From: Daejeonella sp.
GTDB lineage: Bacteria > Bacteroidota > Bacteroidia > Sphingobacteriales > Sphingobacteriaceae
Length of the DNA: 64,000 nt
Direction of reading: 5' to 3'
NCBI RefSeq assembly: GCF_030695525.1
Contig: NZ_JAUYSS010000032.1
Location: 62,001 to 126,000 of the forward strand
Part shown: one piece after another, positions 17,148 through 26,264 of the stretch
Position numbering within the stretch: position 1 is the stretch's first letter
Layout: the number at the start of each line of letters is the position of its first letter
The notes under the pieces: generated by a model
Seen by the model: only the letters and a program-made list of their open reading frames with translations
What the model was told of the DNA's origin: nothing
Databases searched by the model: none
Position numbers and translations under genes: made by a program

Positions 17148-17212
17148 GATCACTTTGTAGGTGATCATTTGAATATTTTAAAATATAACTTATAAATCAT
17201 TTTGTAGATGAT
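17148..17212 (+). promoter_or_regulatory. thrS leader: two tRNA-Thr anticodon-arm mimics
   Basis: Hairpin 1 has stem ATCAC/GTGAT (17149-17153 with 17161-17165; a flanking G-C extends it to 6 bp). Hairpin 2 has stem ATCAT/ATGAT (17196-17200 with 17208-17212). Both enclose the same 7-base loop TTTGTAG. A 5-bp stem with a 7-base loop is anticodon-arm geometry: U33, anticodon UGU (34-36) and A37 read as tRNA-Thr(UGU). The thrS ATG forms the first three bases of the right side of hairpin 2. E. coli thrS is known to be repressed by ThrRS binding to tRNA-like hairpins in its leader; the same logic here is inferred. Confidence 0.72.
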
Positions 17213-19133
17213 CAAGATCACTCTTCCTGATGGTTCAGTTCGGGAATACGAACAGGGAACCACAGCGAATCAAATCGCACTTTCAATTTCTGAAGGATTA
17301 GCCAGAAATGTTTTAGCAGCAGAGGTTAACGGGCAAGTATGGGATTCAAATCGCCCGATTGAATCAGATTCAGCAGTAAAATTACTTACCTGGAATGATC
17401 AGGATGGAAAAGCTACCTTCTGGCATTCATCTGCGCATTTAATGGCTGAGGCTCTCGAATCCTTATATCCTGGTACCAAGTTTGGCATTGGACCTGCAAT
17501 TGAAACCGGCTTTTACTATGATGTCGATTTCGGTGATCGTGAATTTTCCTCTGATGATTTTAAACAGATTGAAGATAAAATTCTGGAGCTTGCCAGACAG
17601 AAATCTGATTTTTCAAGAAAGGCAGTTTCAAAAGCTGATGCTATTAAATATTTTACAGAAAAAGATGATGAATATAAGCTGGATCTGATCAAAGATCTTA
17701 GCGATGGTTCAATTACTTTTTATACCCAGGGAAATTTTACTGATCTATGCCGTGGACCACATATTCCGAATACAGGATTTATCAAAGCAGTAAAGCTGAT
17801 GAATGTTGCCGGAGCTTACTGGAGAGGGGATGAGAGCAGGAAACAATTAACCCGTATCTACGGAGTTACCTATCCGAAACAAAGTGAACTGACTGATTAC
17901 CTGCACATGATCGAAGAAGCGAAAAAACGCGATCATCGTAAACTGGGTAAGGAACTGGAGCTTTTTGCTTTTTCAGATAAGGTGGGTATGGGATTGCCCT
18001 TATGGCTTCCAAAAGGAACTGCACTGAGAGAAAAACTGGTGAATTTCCTTCAGCGGGCACAGGTTAAATCAGGATATGAACAGGTAATAACCCCGCATAT
18101 TGGTCATAAGAATCTATACATCACTTCTGGACATTATGAGAAGTACGGTGCTGATTCATTTCAACCTATAAAAACACCGCAGGAAGGGGAGGAGTTCTTT
18201 TTAAAACCGATGAACTGCCCACATCACTGCGAAATCTATAAAACCAAGCCTCGTTCCTATAAAGACCTTCCGGTCAGGTATGCAGAATTTGGAACCGTTT
18301 ATAGATATGAGCAGAGCGGCGAATTGCATGGACTTACCCGTGTACGTGGCTTTACTCAGGATGATGCACATTTATTCTGCCGACCCGATCAGGTGAAGGA
18401 AGAATTTAAGAAAGTTATTGACCTTGTTCTTTATGTATTCAAGGCCCTGGGATTTGACAATTATACCGCACAAATTTCCCTTCGTGATCCCGAAAACAAA
18501 GCGAAATATATTGGTAGTGATGAGAATTGGAAGTTAGCAGAATCTGCAATCATTGAAGCAGCAGAGGAAAAGGGCTTAACAACCATTATTGAATTTGGAG
18601 AAGCTGCTTTTTACGGGCCCAAACTCGACTTTATGGTGAAAGATGCATTGGGAAGAAAGTGGCAGTTGGGGACTATCCAGGTTGATTATAATTTACCTGA
18701 ACGTTTCGAGCTGGAATACACAGGAAGCGATAATCAGAAGCATCGTCCGGTTATGATTCACAGGGCACCTTTTGGCTCACTTGAACGTTTCGTAGCCGTA
18801 TTGATCGAACATTGTGCCGGAGAATTTCCTTTATGGTTAACACCTGAACAATTTATTGTTCTCCCTATCTCCGAAAAATATGAGGAATATGCAAAAAAAG
18901 TTTTAGAATCGCTTAATAATTCCGATATTCGCGGCCTGATTGACTCCAGAGATGAGAAGATTGGACGAAAGATTCGTGATGCGGAAATGAAGAAAATACC
19001 TTATATGCTTATCATTGGAGAGAAGGAAATGAATGACGGCATGGTTTCTGTAAGAAGACATGGTCAGGGAGATATTGGAAGTATGAAGATAGAAGAGTTT
19101 AGTAATCAATTAGTTAAAGAAATAACAATTTAA
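17208..19133 (+). CDS. thrS: Threonyl-tRNA synthetase
   Basis: A 641-residue class II synthetase charging tRNA-Thr. Order: TGS domain (1-62), editing domain (about 65-225; [12 protein letters not shown] carries the HxxxH motif), catalytic core (about 245-535; [28 protein letters not shown], and the [11 protein letters not shown] motif 3), and the C-terminal anticodon-binding domain. The zinc ligands appear as Cys in MNCPHH plus two histidines. It heads the operon thrS-infC-rpmI-rplT. The ATG lies inside an anticodon-arm-like hairpin, which suggests autogenous translational control. Confidence 0.97.
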   Translation: MIKITLPDGSVREYEQGTTANQIALSISEGLARNVLAAEVNGQVWDSNRPIESDSAVKLLTWNDQDGKATFWHSSAHLMAEALESLYPGTKFGIGPAIETGFYYDVDFGDREFSSDDFKQIEDKILELARQKSDFSRKAVSKADAIKYFTEKDDEYKLDLIKDLSDGSITFYTQGNFTDLCRGPHIPNTGFIKAVKLMNVAGAYWRGDESRKQLTRIYGVTYPKQSELTDYLHMIEEAKKRDHRKLGKELELFAFSDKVGMGLPLWLPKGTALREKLVNFLQRAQVKSGYEQVITPHIGHKNLYITSGHYEKYGADSFQPIKTPQEGEEFFLKPMNCPHHCEIYKTKPRSYKDLPVRYAEFGTVYRYEQSGELHGLTRVRGFTQDDAHLFCRPDQVKEEFKKVIDLVLYVFKALGFDNYTAQISLRDPENKAKYIGSDENWKLAESAIIEAAEEKGLTTIIEFGEAAFYGPKLDFMVKDALGRKWQLGTIQVDYNLPERFELEYTGSDNQKHRPVMIHRAPFGSLERFVAVLIEHCAGEFPLWLTPEQFIVLPISEKYEEYAKKVLESLNNSDIRGLIDSRDEKIGRKIRDAEMKKIPYMLIIGEKEMNDGMVSVRRHGQGDIGSMKIEEFSNQLVKEITI

Positions 19134-19144
19134 GTAAATATAAT

Positions 19145-19717
19145 TTGGCATTAGGAAGACCAGGCTTTAACAGGGGACCACGACCTCCGTTTAAAAAGAA
19201 AGAAGCAGAACATAAGATCAATGACTTGATCAGGGCGCCTGAAGTGCGCTTAACTGGTGATAACGTGGAAACTGGTATTTATCCGTTCAGGGAAGCCTTA
19301 GCTATGGCTATTGAACAGGATCTTGACCTTGTTGAGATTTCCCCGAATGCAGTTCCGCCTGTATGTAAAATTGTTGATTACAACAAGTTTATCTACGAGC
19401 AGAAGAAAAAAATGAAGGAAATTAAGTCCAATGCAAAACAAACGGTCATTAAAGAGATTCGTTTTGGACCTAATACCAATGACCATGATTTTCAGTTCAA
19501 ACTGAAACATGCTATTGGGTTCCTTGAAAACGGAGAAAAAGTTCGTGCCTACGTTCATTTCAAAGGCCGTGCGATTGTGTATAAAGAGCAGGGAGAAATC
19601 CTTTTATTAAAATTTGCTCAGGCATTGGAAGATGTTGGTAAGGTAGAGCAGCTTCCTAAGCTGGAAGGAAAACGGATGTTTTTGACCGTTGCTCCTAAAC
19701 ATGCAGGGAAAAAATAA
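19145..19717 (+). CDS. infC: Translation initiation factor IF-3
   Basis: A 190-residue IF-3, which keeps 30S subunits apart from 50S and checks start codons. The N-terminal domain contains [16 protein letters not shown], the central part is the lysine-rich linker ([11 protein letters not shown]), and the C-terminal domain contains [17 protein letters not shown]. The only possible start in this frame after the thrS stop (11 bases away) is TTG at 19145, and no Shine-Dalgarno is visible. E. coli infC uses a rare AUU start so that IF-3 limits its own synthesis; a UUG start here could serve the same purpose (inference). Confidence 0.95.
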   Translation: MALGRPGFNRGPRPPFKKKEAEHKINDLIRAPEVRLTGDNVETGIYPFREALAMAIEQDLDLVEISPNAVPPVCKIVDYNKFIYEQKKKMKEIKSNAKQTVIKEIRFGPNTNDHDFQFKLKHAIGFLENGEKVRAYVHFKGRAIVYKEQGEILLLKFAQALEDVGKVEQLPKLEGKRMFLTVAPKHAGKK

Positions 19718-19723
19718 TTTGTC

Positions 19724-19768
19724 ATCCGATAGTTATCGGATTTATCGATTTGTCCATTGGACATATCG
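19724..19768 (+). promoter_or_regulatory. Candidate L20-type leader of rpmI-rplT
   Basis: Two hairpins lie between infC and rpmI: ATCCGATA/TATCGGAT (19724-19741), and a longer one, CGAT-T-TGTCC around ATT with GGACA-T-ATCG (19746-19768). Three TTGACAAA words follow before the L35 start. In E. coli and Bacillus the equivalent region binds ribosomal protein L20 for feedback control. The position fits such a leader; the secondary structure differs from models I know, so it could also act as a terminator or processing site. Confidence 0.45.
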
Positions 19769-19822
19769 CTTATTGACAAATTGACAAATAGAATAATTGA
19801 CAAATAATAAATAGATAGAGTT

Positions 19823-20023
19823 ATGCCAAAAATGAAAACGTGCTCCAGTGCAAAAAAGCGTTTTAAGCTTACTGGAACAGGTAAAATCAAAAGAAAGAAC
19901 GCATTCAAGAGCCACATCTTAACCAAGATGAGCAACAAACGTAAGCGCGCTTTAGGTCAGACAAGTTTAGTTTCTGACGCAGATATGGGCAACGTAAAAC
20001 GTATGCTTACAATCGGCAAATAA
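19823..20023 (+). CDS. rpmI: 50S ribosomal protein L35
   Basis: A 66-residue basic protein, the usual length for bL35, with the family start [20 protein letters not shown] and the central KRKNAFKSH segment. It is a late-assembling component of the large subunit. The gene lies 105 bases after infC, behind two hairpins, and 77 bases before rplT, as in most bacterial infC-rpmI-rplT operons. The C-terminus ([15 protein letters not shown]) is complete. Confidence 0.96.
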   Translation: MPKMKTCSSAKKRFKLTGTGKIKRKNAFKSHILTKMSNKRKRALGQTSLVSDADMGNVKRMLTIGK

Positions 20024-20100
20024 TTAACAAATTAATTTAACCAGGTATCAGGTTTTAAAGTTTCTTAAAAGGAACACCGCTTACCAAAAAACAACACAAC

Positions 20101-20445
20101 ATGCCACGTTCGGTTAACGCAGTAGCGTCAAGAAGAAGAAGAAAAAAGGTCTTAGATTTAGCCAAAGGCTATTGGGGATCAAGAAGCAAGGTTTTTACCG
20201 TTGCTAAGAATACAGTCGAGAAAGGTTTGCAATATGCTTATCGTGACCGTAAAACTAAGAAAAGAGAATTCAGAGCGTTGTGGATTCAGCGTATTAACGC
20301 CGGTGCACGTCAGCACGGATTATCCTATTCAGTATTAATGGGTAAATTAACTGCAAAAGGAAATGGTTTGAACCGTAAAGTTTTAGCTGATTTGGCTATG
20401 AACCATCCTGAAGCCTTTAAAGCTGTGGTTGATACAGTAAAATAG
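20101..20445 (+). CDS. rplT: 50S ribosomal protein L20
   Basis: A 114-residue bL20, normal length. It begins [20 protein letters not shown], with the long basic N-terminal helix that binds 23S rRNA, and has the conserved [18 protein letters not shown] core. It is needed early in assembly of the large subunit and in other bacteria represses its own operon. It is the last gene of the thrS-infC-rpmI-rplT operon and is followed 25 bases later by a strong terminator. Confidence 0.97.
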   Translation: MPRSVNAVASRRRRKKVLDLAKGYWGSRSKVFTVAKNTVEKGLQYAYRDRKTKKREFRALWIQRINAGARQHGLSYSVLMGKLTAKGNGLNRKVLADLAMNHPEAFKAVVDTVK

Positions 20446-20467
20446 ATTTATTTCTAACATATTTTTA

Positions 20468-20495
20468 AAGGGAACCAAATTTGGTTCCTTTTTTT
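20468..20495 (+). terminator. Terminator of the thrS-rplT operon
   Basis: GGAACCAAA directly followed by its complement TTTGGTTCC (20471-20488), then a run of seven T. This is a classical intrinsic terminator right after rplT. Confidence 0.9.
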
Positions 20496-20516
20496 GTTTA
20501 ATCTCAATTTTGTAAA

Positions 20517-20706
20517 TTAACGTGAGTTCGATATATAAAAATCTAAAGATCAATATCTAACCACATAGATAGGCTTAAATTGTGCTTTAAAGGAAACATA
20601 GATTGAAGCGAAGCTTCAAGGTTATCTGTGCCTAAAATGAAGGTTGGCAACCATAAACCGCTATGTTTCTATGTGGTTTTTAATTATTATGTCGAGTTTA
20701 CGTTAA
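20517..20706. mobile_element. MITE-like element, about 190 bp
   Basis: Outer inverted repeats TTAACGTGAGTTCGA (20517-20531) and the complement of TCGAGTTTACGTTAA (20692-20706) agree at 12 of 15 positions. Inside is a second pair, AACCACATAGA near the left and TCTATGTGGTT near the right, with an extra AACATAG/CTATGTT pair. There is no open reading frame. It sits between two terminators, an inert location typical of MITEs or of structured intergenic repeats. No target-site duplication is obvious. Confidence 0.5.
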
Positions 20707-20742
20707 ATTAGGTATAAATGATAATTCGAAATTATTAGAATG

Positions 20743-20774
20743 AAAAAAGCCGTTGATTTTAAATCAACGGCTTT
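20743..20774 (-). terminator. Terminator of sucC
   Basis: AAAGCCGTTGATTT (20746-20759) and its exact complement (20761-20774) with one base between them. On the minus strand the stem is followed by a T run. It lies 25 bases after the sucC stop. Confidence 0.88.
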
Positions 20775-20798
20775 ATACCTCAGGTTAAAACCTAAAGA

Positions 20799-21995
20799 TT
20801 ATTTTTCTTCTAAAACCTTCGTTACAAGTGCAGCTGCTTCTTTTAAAAGAATCGCTGAATAAACTTTCAATCCCGATTCATCTATAAGCTTCTTAGCTTC
20901 TACAGCATTAGTTCCCTGTAAGCGAACTATGATAGGCACCGGAATATTTCCTATTTCCTTGTAAGCATCAATCACACCCTGAGCTACACGATCGCAGCGT
21001 ACAATACCACCAAAGATATTGATCAGGATCGCTTTTACATTCGGGTCTGAAAGAATGATGTTAAATCCTGCTTTTACAGTTTCAGCATTGGCAGTTCCAC
21101 CAACATCCAGGAAATTTGCCGGCTCACCGCCTGCAAGTTTAATGATATCCATAGTTGCCATTGCAAGTCCGGCACCATTAACCATACAACCAACATTACC
21201 ATCTAACTTTACGTAGTTCAGATTTGATTTGCTTGCTTCAACTTCTGTTGGATCTTCCTCGCTGGTATCACGCATAGCTGCATAATCCGGATGACGGAAT
21301 AAACCATTATCATCAAGATTTACCTTGGCATCAACAGCAAGTATTTTATTATCAGATGTTTTTAAAACAGGATTGATTTCAAACATAGCAGAATCTGTTC
21401 CTTCATATGCTTTGTACAATGCTGCGATGAACTTGGTCATGTCTTTAAACGCATCACCGCTTAATCCCAGATTAAAGGCGATTTTACGTGTCTGAAATCC
21501 CTGAAGACCAACTTTAGGGTCAATTTCTTCTTTGAAAATCAGATGAGGGGTATGTTCTGCAACCTCTTCAATATCCATGCCTCCTTCTGTAGAGTACATG
21601 ATGATATTACGTCCTCTGGAACGGTCGAGCAATACACTTACATAAAATTCTTTGGTTTCGCTCTCACCAGGATAGTAAACATCCTGAGCAACCAAAACTT
21701 TACTTACCAGCTTGCCTTCAGGACCGGTTTGAGGGGTCACTAATTGCATTCCGATAATCTGGCCTGCTTTTTCCTTAACTTCATCTAAGTTTTTTGCAAG
21801 TTTAACACCGCCACCTTTTCCTCTGCCTCCGGCATGGATTTGAGCCTTTATAACAACCCAGTCTGAATTATAATCTACCTTTAACTTTTTAGCGGCGTCA
21901 ACAGCCTGTTCTGCAGTATCAGCAACAATGCCTTCCTGGACTCTGACACCAAAGCTTTTTAAAATTGCTTTACCCTGATATTCGTGAATATTCAT
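20799..21995 (-). CDS. sucC: ADP-forming succinate-CoA ligase, beta subunit
   Basis: A 398-residue subunit of the TCA-cycle enzyme that makes succinate and a nucleoside triphosphate from succinyl-CoA. It has the ATP-grasp N-terminal half ([40 protein letters not shown]) and the C-terminal ligase-CoA domain with the family signature [19 protein letters not shown]. Length is normal. The alpha subunit gene sucD is not adjacent, which is common in Bacteroidota. It stands alone with its own terminator. Confidence 0.97.
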   Translation of the reverse strand: MNIHEYQGKAILKSFGVRVQEGIVADTAEQAVDAAKKLKVDYNSDWVVIKAQIHAGGRGKGGGVKLAKNLDEVKEKAGQIIGMQLVTPQTGPEGKLVSKVLVAQDVYYPGESETKEFYVSVLLDRSRGRNIIMYSTEGGMDIEEVAEHTPHLIFKEEIDPKVGLQGFQTRKIAFNLGLSGDAFKDMTKFIAALYKAYEGTDSAMFEINPVLKTSDNKILAVDAKVNLDDNGLFRHPDYAAMRDTSEEDPTEVEASKSNLNYVKLDGNVGCMVNGAGLAMATMDIIKLAGGEPANFLDVGGTANAETVKAGFNIILSDPNVKAILINIFGGIVRCDRVAQGVIDAYKEIGNIPVPIIVRLQGTNAVEAKKLIDESGLKVYSAILLKEAAALVTKVLEEK

Positions 21996-22143
21996 TTACT
22001 TATTATTTGTGGTAAAACTACGTTTTTATTGCTAACCTGAAAATAGTAAAGGCTGTTTTTTTCAAAAATTAAGCTATTATTTTACAGGAAGCCATAGTTT
22101 AGTAAACAATTCACACATTTGCATATTCATAAGATCTATATTC

Positions 22144-22800
22144 ATGCTTGAGGCAAGAGGAATTCGGAAATCATACGGTAACTTACAGATATTAAAGGGG
22201 GTTGATCTGGATATTAAAAAGGCTGAAATTGTTACTATTATTGGAGCATCAGGTGCTGGAAAGAGCACCTTACTACATATAATTGGAACCCTCGATAAAC
22301 CTGATCAGGGGACTTTACTATTAAATAATATTGACGTTAACTCCCTTTCTTCAAAGAAGCTGAGTGCCTTTAGAAATGAGCAAATTGGTTTTATATTCCA
22401 GTTCCACCATTTGCTGCCCGAGTTTACAGCCCTCGAAAATATTTGTATTCCTGCATTTATTGCTAAAAAAGGCAAAAGAGAAGCTGAAGCCAGGGCATTT
22501 GAACTTCTTGATCTTCTTGGTTTAAGGAACAGGGCAAATCATAAACCCAATGAACTTTCCGGTGGTGAGCAGCAGCGGATAGCTGTTGCCAGAGCAATGG
22601 TCAATAATCCGGCAATTATTCTGGCAGATGAACCTTCCGGCAATCTGGATTCTTCAAATGCCGAAAGTCTGCATCGCTTATTTTTAGAACTTCGCGACAG
22701 TATGCAACAAACTTTTGTCATCGTTACACATAATGAAAATCTGGCAGAAATGGCCGATCGAAAGGTATTGATGAAGGATGGTCTGATAATTAATTATTAG
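22144..22800 (+). CDS. lolD: ABC transporter ATP-binding protein, LolD-like
   Basis: A 218-residue ATPase with Walker [10 protein letters not shown] (about residues 35-43), the Q-loop [12 protein letters not shown], the signature [14 protein letters not shown], Walker [13 protein letters not shown], and the switch His in IVTHNENLA. The pattern, including [10 protein letters not shown], fits the LolD/MacB subfamily; LolD powers release of lipoproteins from the inner membrane with LolC/E-type permeases. No permease gene is adjacent, as is usual for Bacteroidota LolD. Two bases separate it from the next small gene. Confidence 0.9.
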   Translation: MLEARGIRKSYGNLQILKGVDLDIKKAEIVTIIGASGAGKSTLLHIIGTLDKPDQGTLLLNNIDVNSLSSKKLSAFRNEQIGFIFQFHHLLPEFTALENICIPAFIAKKGKREAEARAFELLDLLGLRNRANHKPNELSGGEQQRIAVARAMVNNPAIILADEPSGNLDSSNAESLHRLFLELRDSMQQTFVIVTHNENLAEMADRKVLMKDGLIINY

Positions 22801-22802
22801 CC

Positions 22803-23111
22803 ATGGCAATTCTGATTACCGCAGCATCCTCTGCCATCGCATACAAGTTAGAGCGCTTGCTAAATGAGTCTGAAGTGTATTTTGCTGAGCAAATTGAAAT
22901 GCCTGAAATTCCAGGTAAAAGGTTTATTCGCATACCCGATGCTTCATCACCAATTTTTACAAGTGAAATGCTAAAAATATGCCTTGATAATCATATTGTT
23001 AAAATTTTTCCGCTCAAAGTGCCAGAAATCAAAGAATTATCCAAAGCAGATCAGCTTTTTAAGGAATATGGAATAAATATCATATTGCTGTCAAATGATT
23101 GGATATTATAA
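22803..23111 (+). CDS. Small Rossmann-like conserved hypothetical protein
   Basis: A 102-residue protein beginning MAILITAASSAIAYKLERLL, a beta-strand, glycine-poor loop and helix that recall a Rossmann or pre-ATP-grasp half-domain, but no ATP-grasp region follows. It starts two bases after lolD, so the two are probably co-transcribed. I do not recognise a named family. The complete frame and tight spacing support a real gene. Confidence 0.7.
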   Translation: MAILITAASSAIAYKLERLLNESEVYFAEQIEMPEIPGKRFIRIPDASSPIFTSEMLKICLDNHIVKIFPLKVPEIKELSKADQLFKEYGINIILLSNDWIL

Positions 23112-23185
23112 GCATGAATAAACTAAATTCAATTTGATTGGTCTAATATTTGTAATCTTCCAATATTGATTAAATAAATTTGAAC

Positions 23186-23800
23186 ATGCTTAAATATAAA
23201 GATCTGGACGATCGTATAAAAGCTTTTGTATTTGAACTTGACGATGTAATTTATCCTGAGAAAGATTATCTGCTGCAGGTTTATTACCTCTTTGCCAATT
23301 TTATTGAATTTACTGAAGGCTTTCCAACTGCTCAGGATCTTACAGCATTTTTTAAAACATCTTACACTCATCATGGAGATGAAGGGATTTTTGACAGGGC
23401 AAAAGAAGCTTTTGGTATAGATGAGAAATATCGGGATAATTTTGAAAGATTGTATTCTACAGCAATATTACCATTGAAATTGTTATTATTTTCAGGCATT
23501 CTGGAATTAATGCAGGAAATTATTGTAGACAGGAAACATTTGTTTTTGGTGACAAACGGAAAGCCTGAAATTCAGTTGAATAAGATCAGACAGATCGAAT
23601 GGAATGGCCTGGAAAAATATTTGAGAGTTTATTATGCATCAGAGATAAACCTGAAACCAAATCCTGACGTATTATCGTATATAATGAAAGATCATCAGTT
23701 AACAAGAAAAGATATTATGATCATTGGAGCAACAGAAACTGATCAGGAATTTGCAATATCCTCGGGTGTTGATTATTTAGCTGTTGATGAATTTCTGTAA
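23186..23800 (+). CDS. HAD-superfamily-like protein with degenerate active site
   Basis: About 204 residues with HAD fold features: cap-type helices after DDVIYPEKDYLLQVYYLF, motif II in FLVTNGKPE, and the motif III Lys in NLKPNPDV. The nucleophile position of motif I (DxDxT) is Glu17 (FELDDV), the motif Thr is Val21, and motif IV reads IIGATETDQE, so the first acidic residue is missing. Phosphatase activity by the usual phospho-aspartate route is unlikely; a binding or regulatory role is possible. The ATG at 23186 was preferred over the TTG at 23180. Downstream of lolD and the small Rossmann-like gene. Confidence 0.85.
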   Translation: MLKYKDLDDRIKAFVFELDDVIYPEKDYLLQVYYLFANFIEFTEGFPTAQDLTAFFKTSYTHHGDEGIFDRAKEAFGIDEKYRDNFERLYSTAILPLKLLLFSGILELMQEIIVDRKHLFLVTNGKPEIQLNKIRQIEWNGLEKYLRVYYASEINLKPNPDVLSYIMKDHQLTRKDIMIIGATETDQEFAISSGVDYLAVDEFL

Positions 23801-23855
23801 ATTGAATTTAAATTTGAACTGCCAATTCTAAACTACATAAAACTAACCAAAAAAA

Positions 23856-25439
23856 ATGTTGAATAAAATGAATTTAAGATCCATAAGTAAATTGTTAATA
23901 TTCTCTTTGAGTTTATTAATGCTTGCATCTTCTTGTAAGAAAGACCCGAAAGCTAGTGTAGGACCGGAACCTAACCCAACTGTCCCGGTTGTTGCCTCAA
24001 GGTCGGACCTGACTAAAGATTCTATTTTCCTTTATGCTAAGGAAACCTATTACTGGAATGAAGGCATGCCAACTTATGCAGTTTTTAATCCAAGAAGTTA
24101 TGGTAGTAATCAGGCGGTATTAAATGCCATTATTGCCTTGCCTGGAACAAATAAACCTACAGATAAGTATTCATTCCTGGATGATGGCTCAGTATCGACC
24201 TCATTGGGTGGTGTAAGCGGAGATTTTGGCTTTTCTGTTTTTTATCATGATACTGATGGCATAAGTTCAACTCCTACAGATGACTTACGTATAAAGTACG
24301 TTTCACCAAACTCACCTGCAGCATCTAAAGGTCTGAAAAGAGGTTACCAGATTAAGAAATTAAATGGCAGAACCGACTTGAGTACTTCTCAAAGTGCGAC
24401 TTTGGATTTTGTTGGTAATGCAGTATTTGGTTCAGCTAATTCTGTCTCTATGACTATTTTGAAACCGGATGGTAGTTTGGAAGATGTAACGATTACTCGA
24501 GCTTCCTATTCAAACAATCCCATATTTCTGACTAAAATACTCAACGCAGGATCTAAAAAAGTTGGATATATTGTTTACAATAGTTTTACTACTAATTCAA
24601 GGGATGCTTTAACAACTGAAATCAGTAAATTTCAGACTGCCGGTGCCACTGAGCTAATTGTAGACCTTCGCTATAATGGGGGTGGTTCAGTTGCTACCGC
24701 AGACGTGTTTACAAATCTAATTGCCCCTGCAGCATATAATGGGCAGGTAATGTATACTACTATATGGACAAAGACCATGCAGGATGGAAATGCGAAGATT
24801 TTATCCCACCAGCCGCTTCTTGATGCTCAGGGTAAATTACAAAGTTTTACAGGTGGTGTGAATGGGGTATATGCTACCTATGCTGACATAAATTATAAGG
24901 TTAAATTAGTAAGTAATGTTGACCCTGCGTTAAATGATAATGTAGAGATATTTAAAAAGATCGGTGGAGCAGAATTCAGCAAAATCTATTTCCTGGTTCT
25001 CAGCGGCACAGCTTCTGCCAGTGAATTACTGATCAACAGTATGAAAGGGGTAATGCCTAGTAATGTTAAAATTATTGGCCAGAAAACCTATGGTAAGCCG
25101 GTTGGTTTTTTTGCAATTAAAATTGATAAACTTGACCTGTATGTTCCTCAGTTTGAAACTAAAAACCAAAAGAATGAGGGTGGATATTACAGCGGAATGG
25201 CTGTTGATTATAGTGTGTCTGATGATGTTACTAAGGATTTTGGTGACCCAACAGAACGATTACTGGCTGCTGCCTTAAGCTATTCTGAAAAAGGAACCTT
25301 CTCGATCAGTAATATTCCATCTAAGATTGCAAGTGTATCTGGTATGTCTGCTTTTGAAACTCAAAGATTGAATGAAGTTTTTGATAAAAATGTATTCAAG
25401 GGAATGATTGATGATAAATTAAGGTTTAAAAAGCAGTAA
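23856..25439 (+). CDS. S41-family peptidase, lipoprotein with PDZ domain
   Basis: A 527-residue exported protease. The signal ends in the lipobox LMLASSC at about residue 29, so it is probably a lipoprotein. An N-terminal helical region is followed by a PDZ-like domain (about 115-215; VSPNSPAASKGLKRGYQIKK) and the tail-specific protease core (about 225-430). The catalytic Ser is visible in LSGTASASELLINSMKG, and the Lys partner probably lies in IGQKTYGKPVG, as in CtpA-type Ser-Lys enzymes. The alternative ATG at 23868 would shorten it by four residues. It probably cleaves C-termini of envelope proteins. Confidence 0.92.
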   Translation: MLNKMNLRSISKLLIFSLSLLMLASSCKKDPKASVGPEPNPTVPVVASRSDLTKDSIFLYAKETYYWNEGMPTYAVFNPRSYGSNQAVLNAIIALPGTNKPTDKYSFLDDGSVSTSLGGVSGDFGFSVFYHDTDGISSTPTDDLRIKYVSPNSPAASKGLKRGYQIKKLNGRTDLSTSQSATLDFVGNAVFGSANSVSMTILKPDGSLEDVTITRASYSNNPIFLTKILNAGSKKVGYIVYNSFTTNSRDALTTEISKFQTAGATELIVDLRYNGGGSVATADVFTNLIAPAAYNGQVMYTTIWTKTMQDGNAKILSHQPLLDAQGKLQSFTGGVNGVYATYADINYKVKLVSNVDPALNDNVEIFKKIGGAEFSKIYFLVLSGTASASELLINSMKGVMPSNVKIIGQKTYGKPVGFFAIKIDKLDLYVPQFETKNQKNEGGYYSGMAVDYSVSDDVTKDFGDPTERLLAAALSYSEKGTFSISNIPSKIASVSGMSAFETQRLNEVFDKNVFKGMIDDKLRFKKQ

Positions 25440-25480
25440 AATTGAATTATTGAATTGCCCTTAAACACATTCGGGTAAAA

Positions 25481-25515
25481 AAACACTTCATAGCTATTTA
25501 TGAAGTGTTTTTTTT
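25481..25515 (+). terminator. Terminator after the S41 peptidase gene
   Basis: AAACACTTCATA pairs perfectly with TATGAAGTGTTT around a 6-base loop, followed by a run of T. An intrinsic terminator in the gap before the peroxiredoxin gene. Confidence 0.87.
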
Positions 25516-25587
25516 GAAATCAATCCAAAATATCCCTTAAATTAGTACTGTTTAACTTATTAACACATCTGCTTAAATTTTACGATT

Positions 25588-26223
25588 ATGAATCTAAAAC
25601 TGGGCGATCTAGCCCCAAATTTCAAAGCAAAAACATCTCAGGGAGATATTAGTTTTTACGATTATTTAGGCGATAGCTGGGCGGTTCTTTTCTCGCATCC
25701 TGCTGATTATACACCTGTTTGTACTACAGAATTAGGTAAAACGGCTTCTTTGAAGAATGAGTTTGATAAACGAAATGTTAAGGTTATTGCATTAAGTGTT
25801 GATTCTGTTGAATCACATAAAGGCTGGATCAAAGATATCAACGAAACACAGCATGTGGAAGTAAATTTTCCGATTATAGCTGATGAGAACAGGGAAATTG
25901 CAGAAATGTATGGTATGATGCATCCATTAGCTTCAGAGACTTTTACAGTTCGTTCACTTTTCATCATAGGACCTGATAAAAAGATAAAACTGATGATTAC
26001 TTATCCTGCATCTACAGGAAGGAATTTTCAGGAAATTTTAAGGGTTATCGATTCCCTTCAGTTGACTGCCAACTACAGTGTAGCAACTCCTGCCGATTGG
26101 AAGGAAGGTGAGGATGTAGTTGTGGTTCCGGCTATTAAAACAGCTGATATTCCCGCTAAATTCCCTAAAGGATTCACAGAAATAAAACCTTATTTAAGAA
26201 TGACCCCTCAGCCTGATAAATAG
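25588..26223 (+). CDS. Peroxiredoxin, 1-Cys (Prx6) type
   Basis: A 211-residue peroxiredoxin that reduces hydrogen peroxide and organic peroxides. The active-site motif PADYTPVCTTE places the peroxidatic Cys at residue 45, and the Prx6 subgroup is indicated by the length, the RSLFIIGPDKKIKLMITYPA segment and the C-terminal dimerisation extension (KFPKGFTEIKPYLRMTPQP). No resolving cysteine is evident. Monocistronic, flanked by terminators on both sides. Confidence 0.95.
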   Translation: MNLKLGDLAPNFKAKTSQGDISFYDYLGDSWAVLFSHPADYTPVCTTELGKTASLKNEFDKRNVKVIALSVDSVESHKGWIKDINETQHVEVNFPIIADENREIAEMYGMMHPLASETFTVRSLFIIGPDKKIKLMITYPASTGRNFQEILRVIDSLQLTANYSVATPADWKEGEDVVVVPAIKTADIPAKFPKGFTEIKPYLRMTPQPDK

Positions 26224-26233
26224 GTTCGAATTT

Positions 26234-26264
26234 AAAATGGAGCATTTATTTGCTCCATTTTTTT
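26234..26264. terminator. Bidirectional terminator
   Basis: AAAATGGAGCA (26234-26244) pairs with TGCTCCATTTT (26251-26261) around a 6-base loop, with T on one side and A on the other. It serves the plus-strand peroxiredoxin gene and abuts the stop of the minus-strand methyltransferase. Confidence 0.85.

Noticed and set aside
19746-19768. The TTGTCC/GGACA hairpin as another Rrf2 operator
   Set aside because: It resembles half of the GGAYAA...TTRTCC motif only by chance; arm order is reversed and it lies inside a ribosomal operon.
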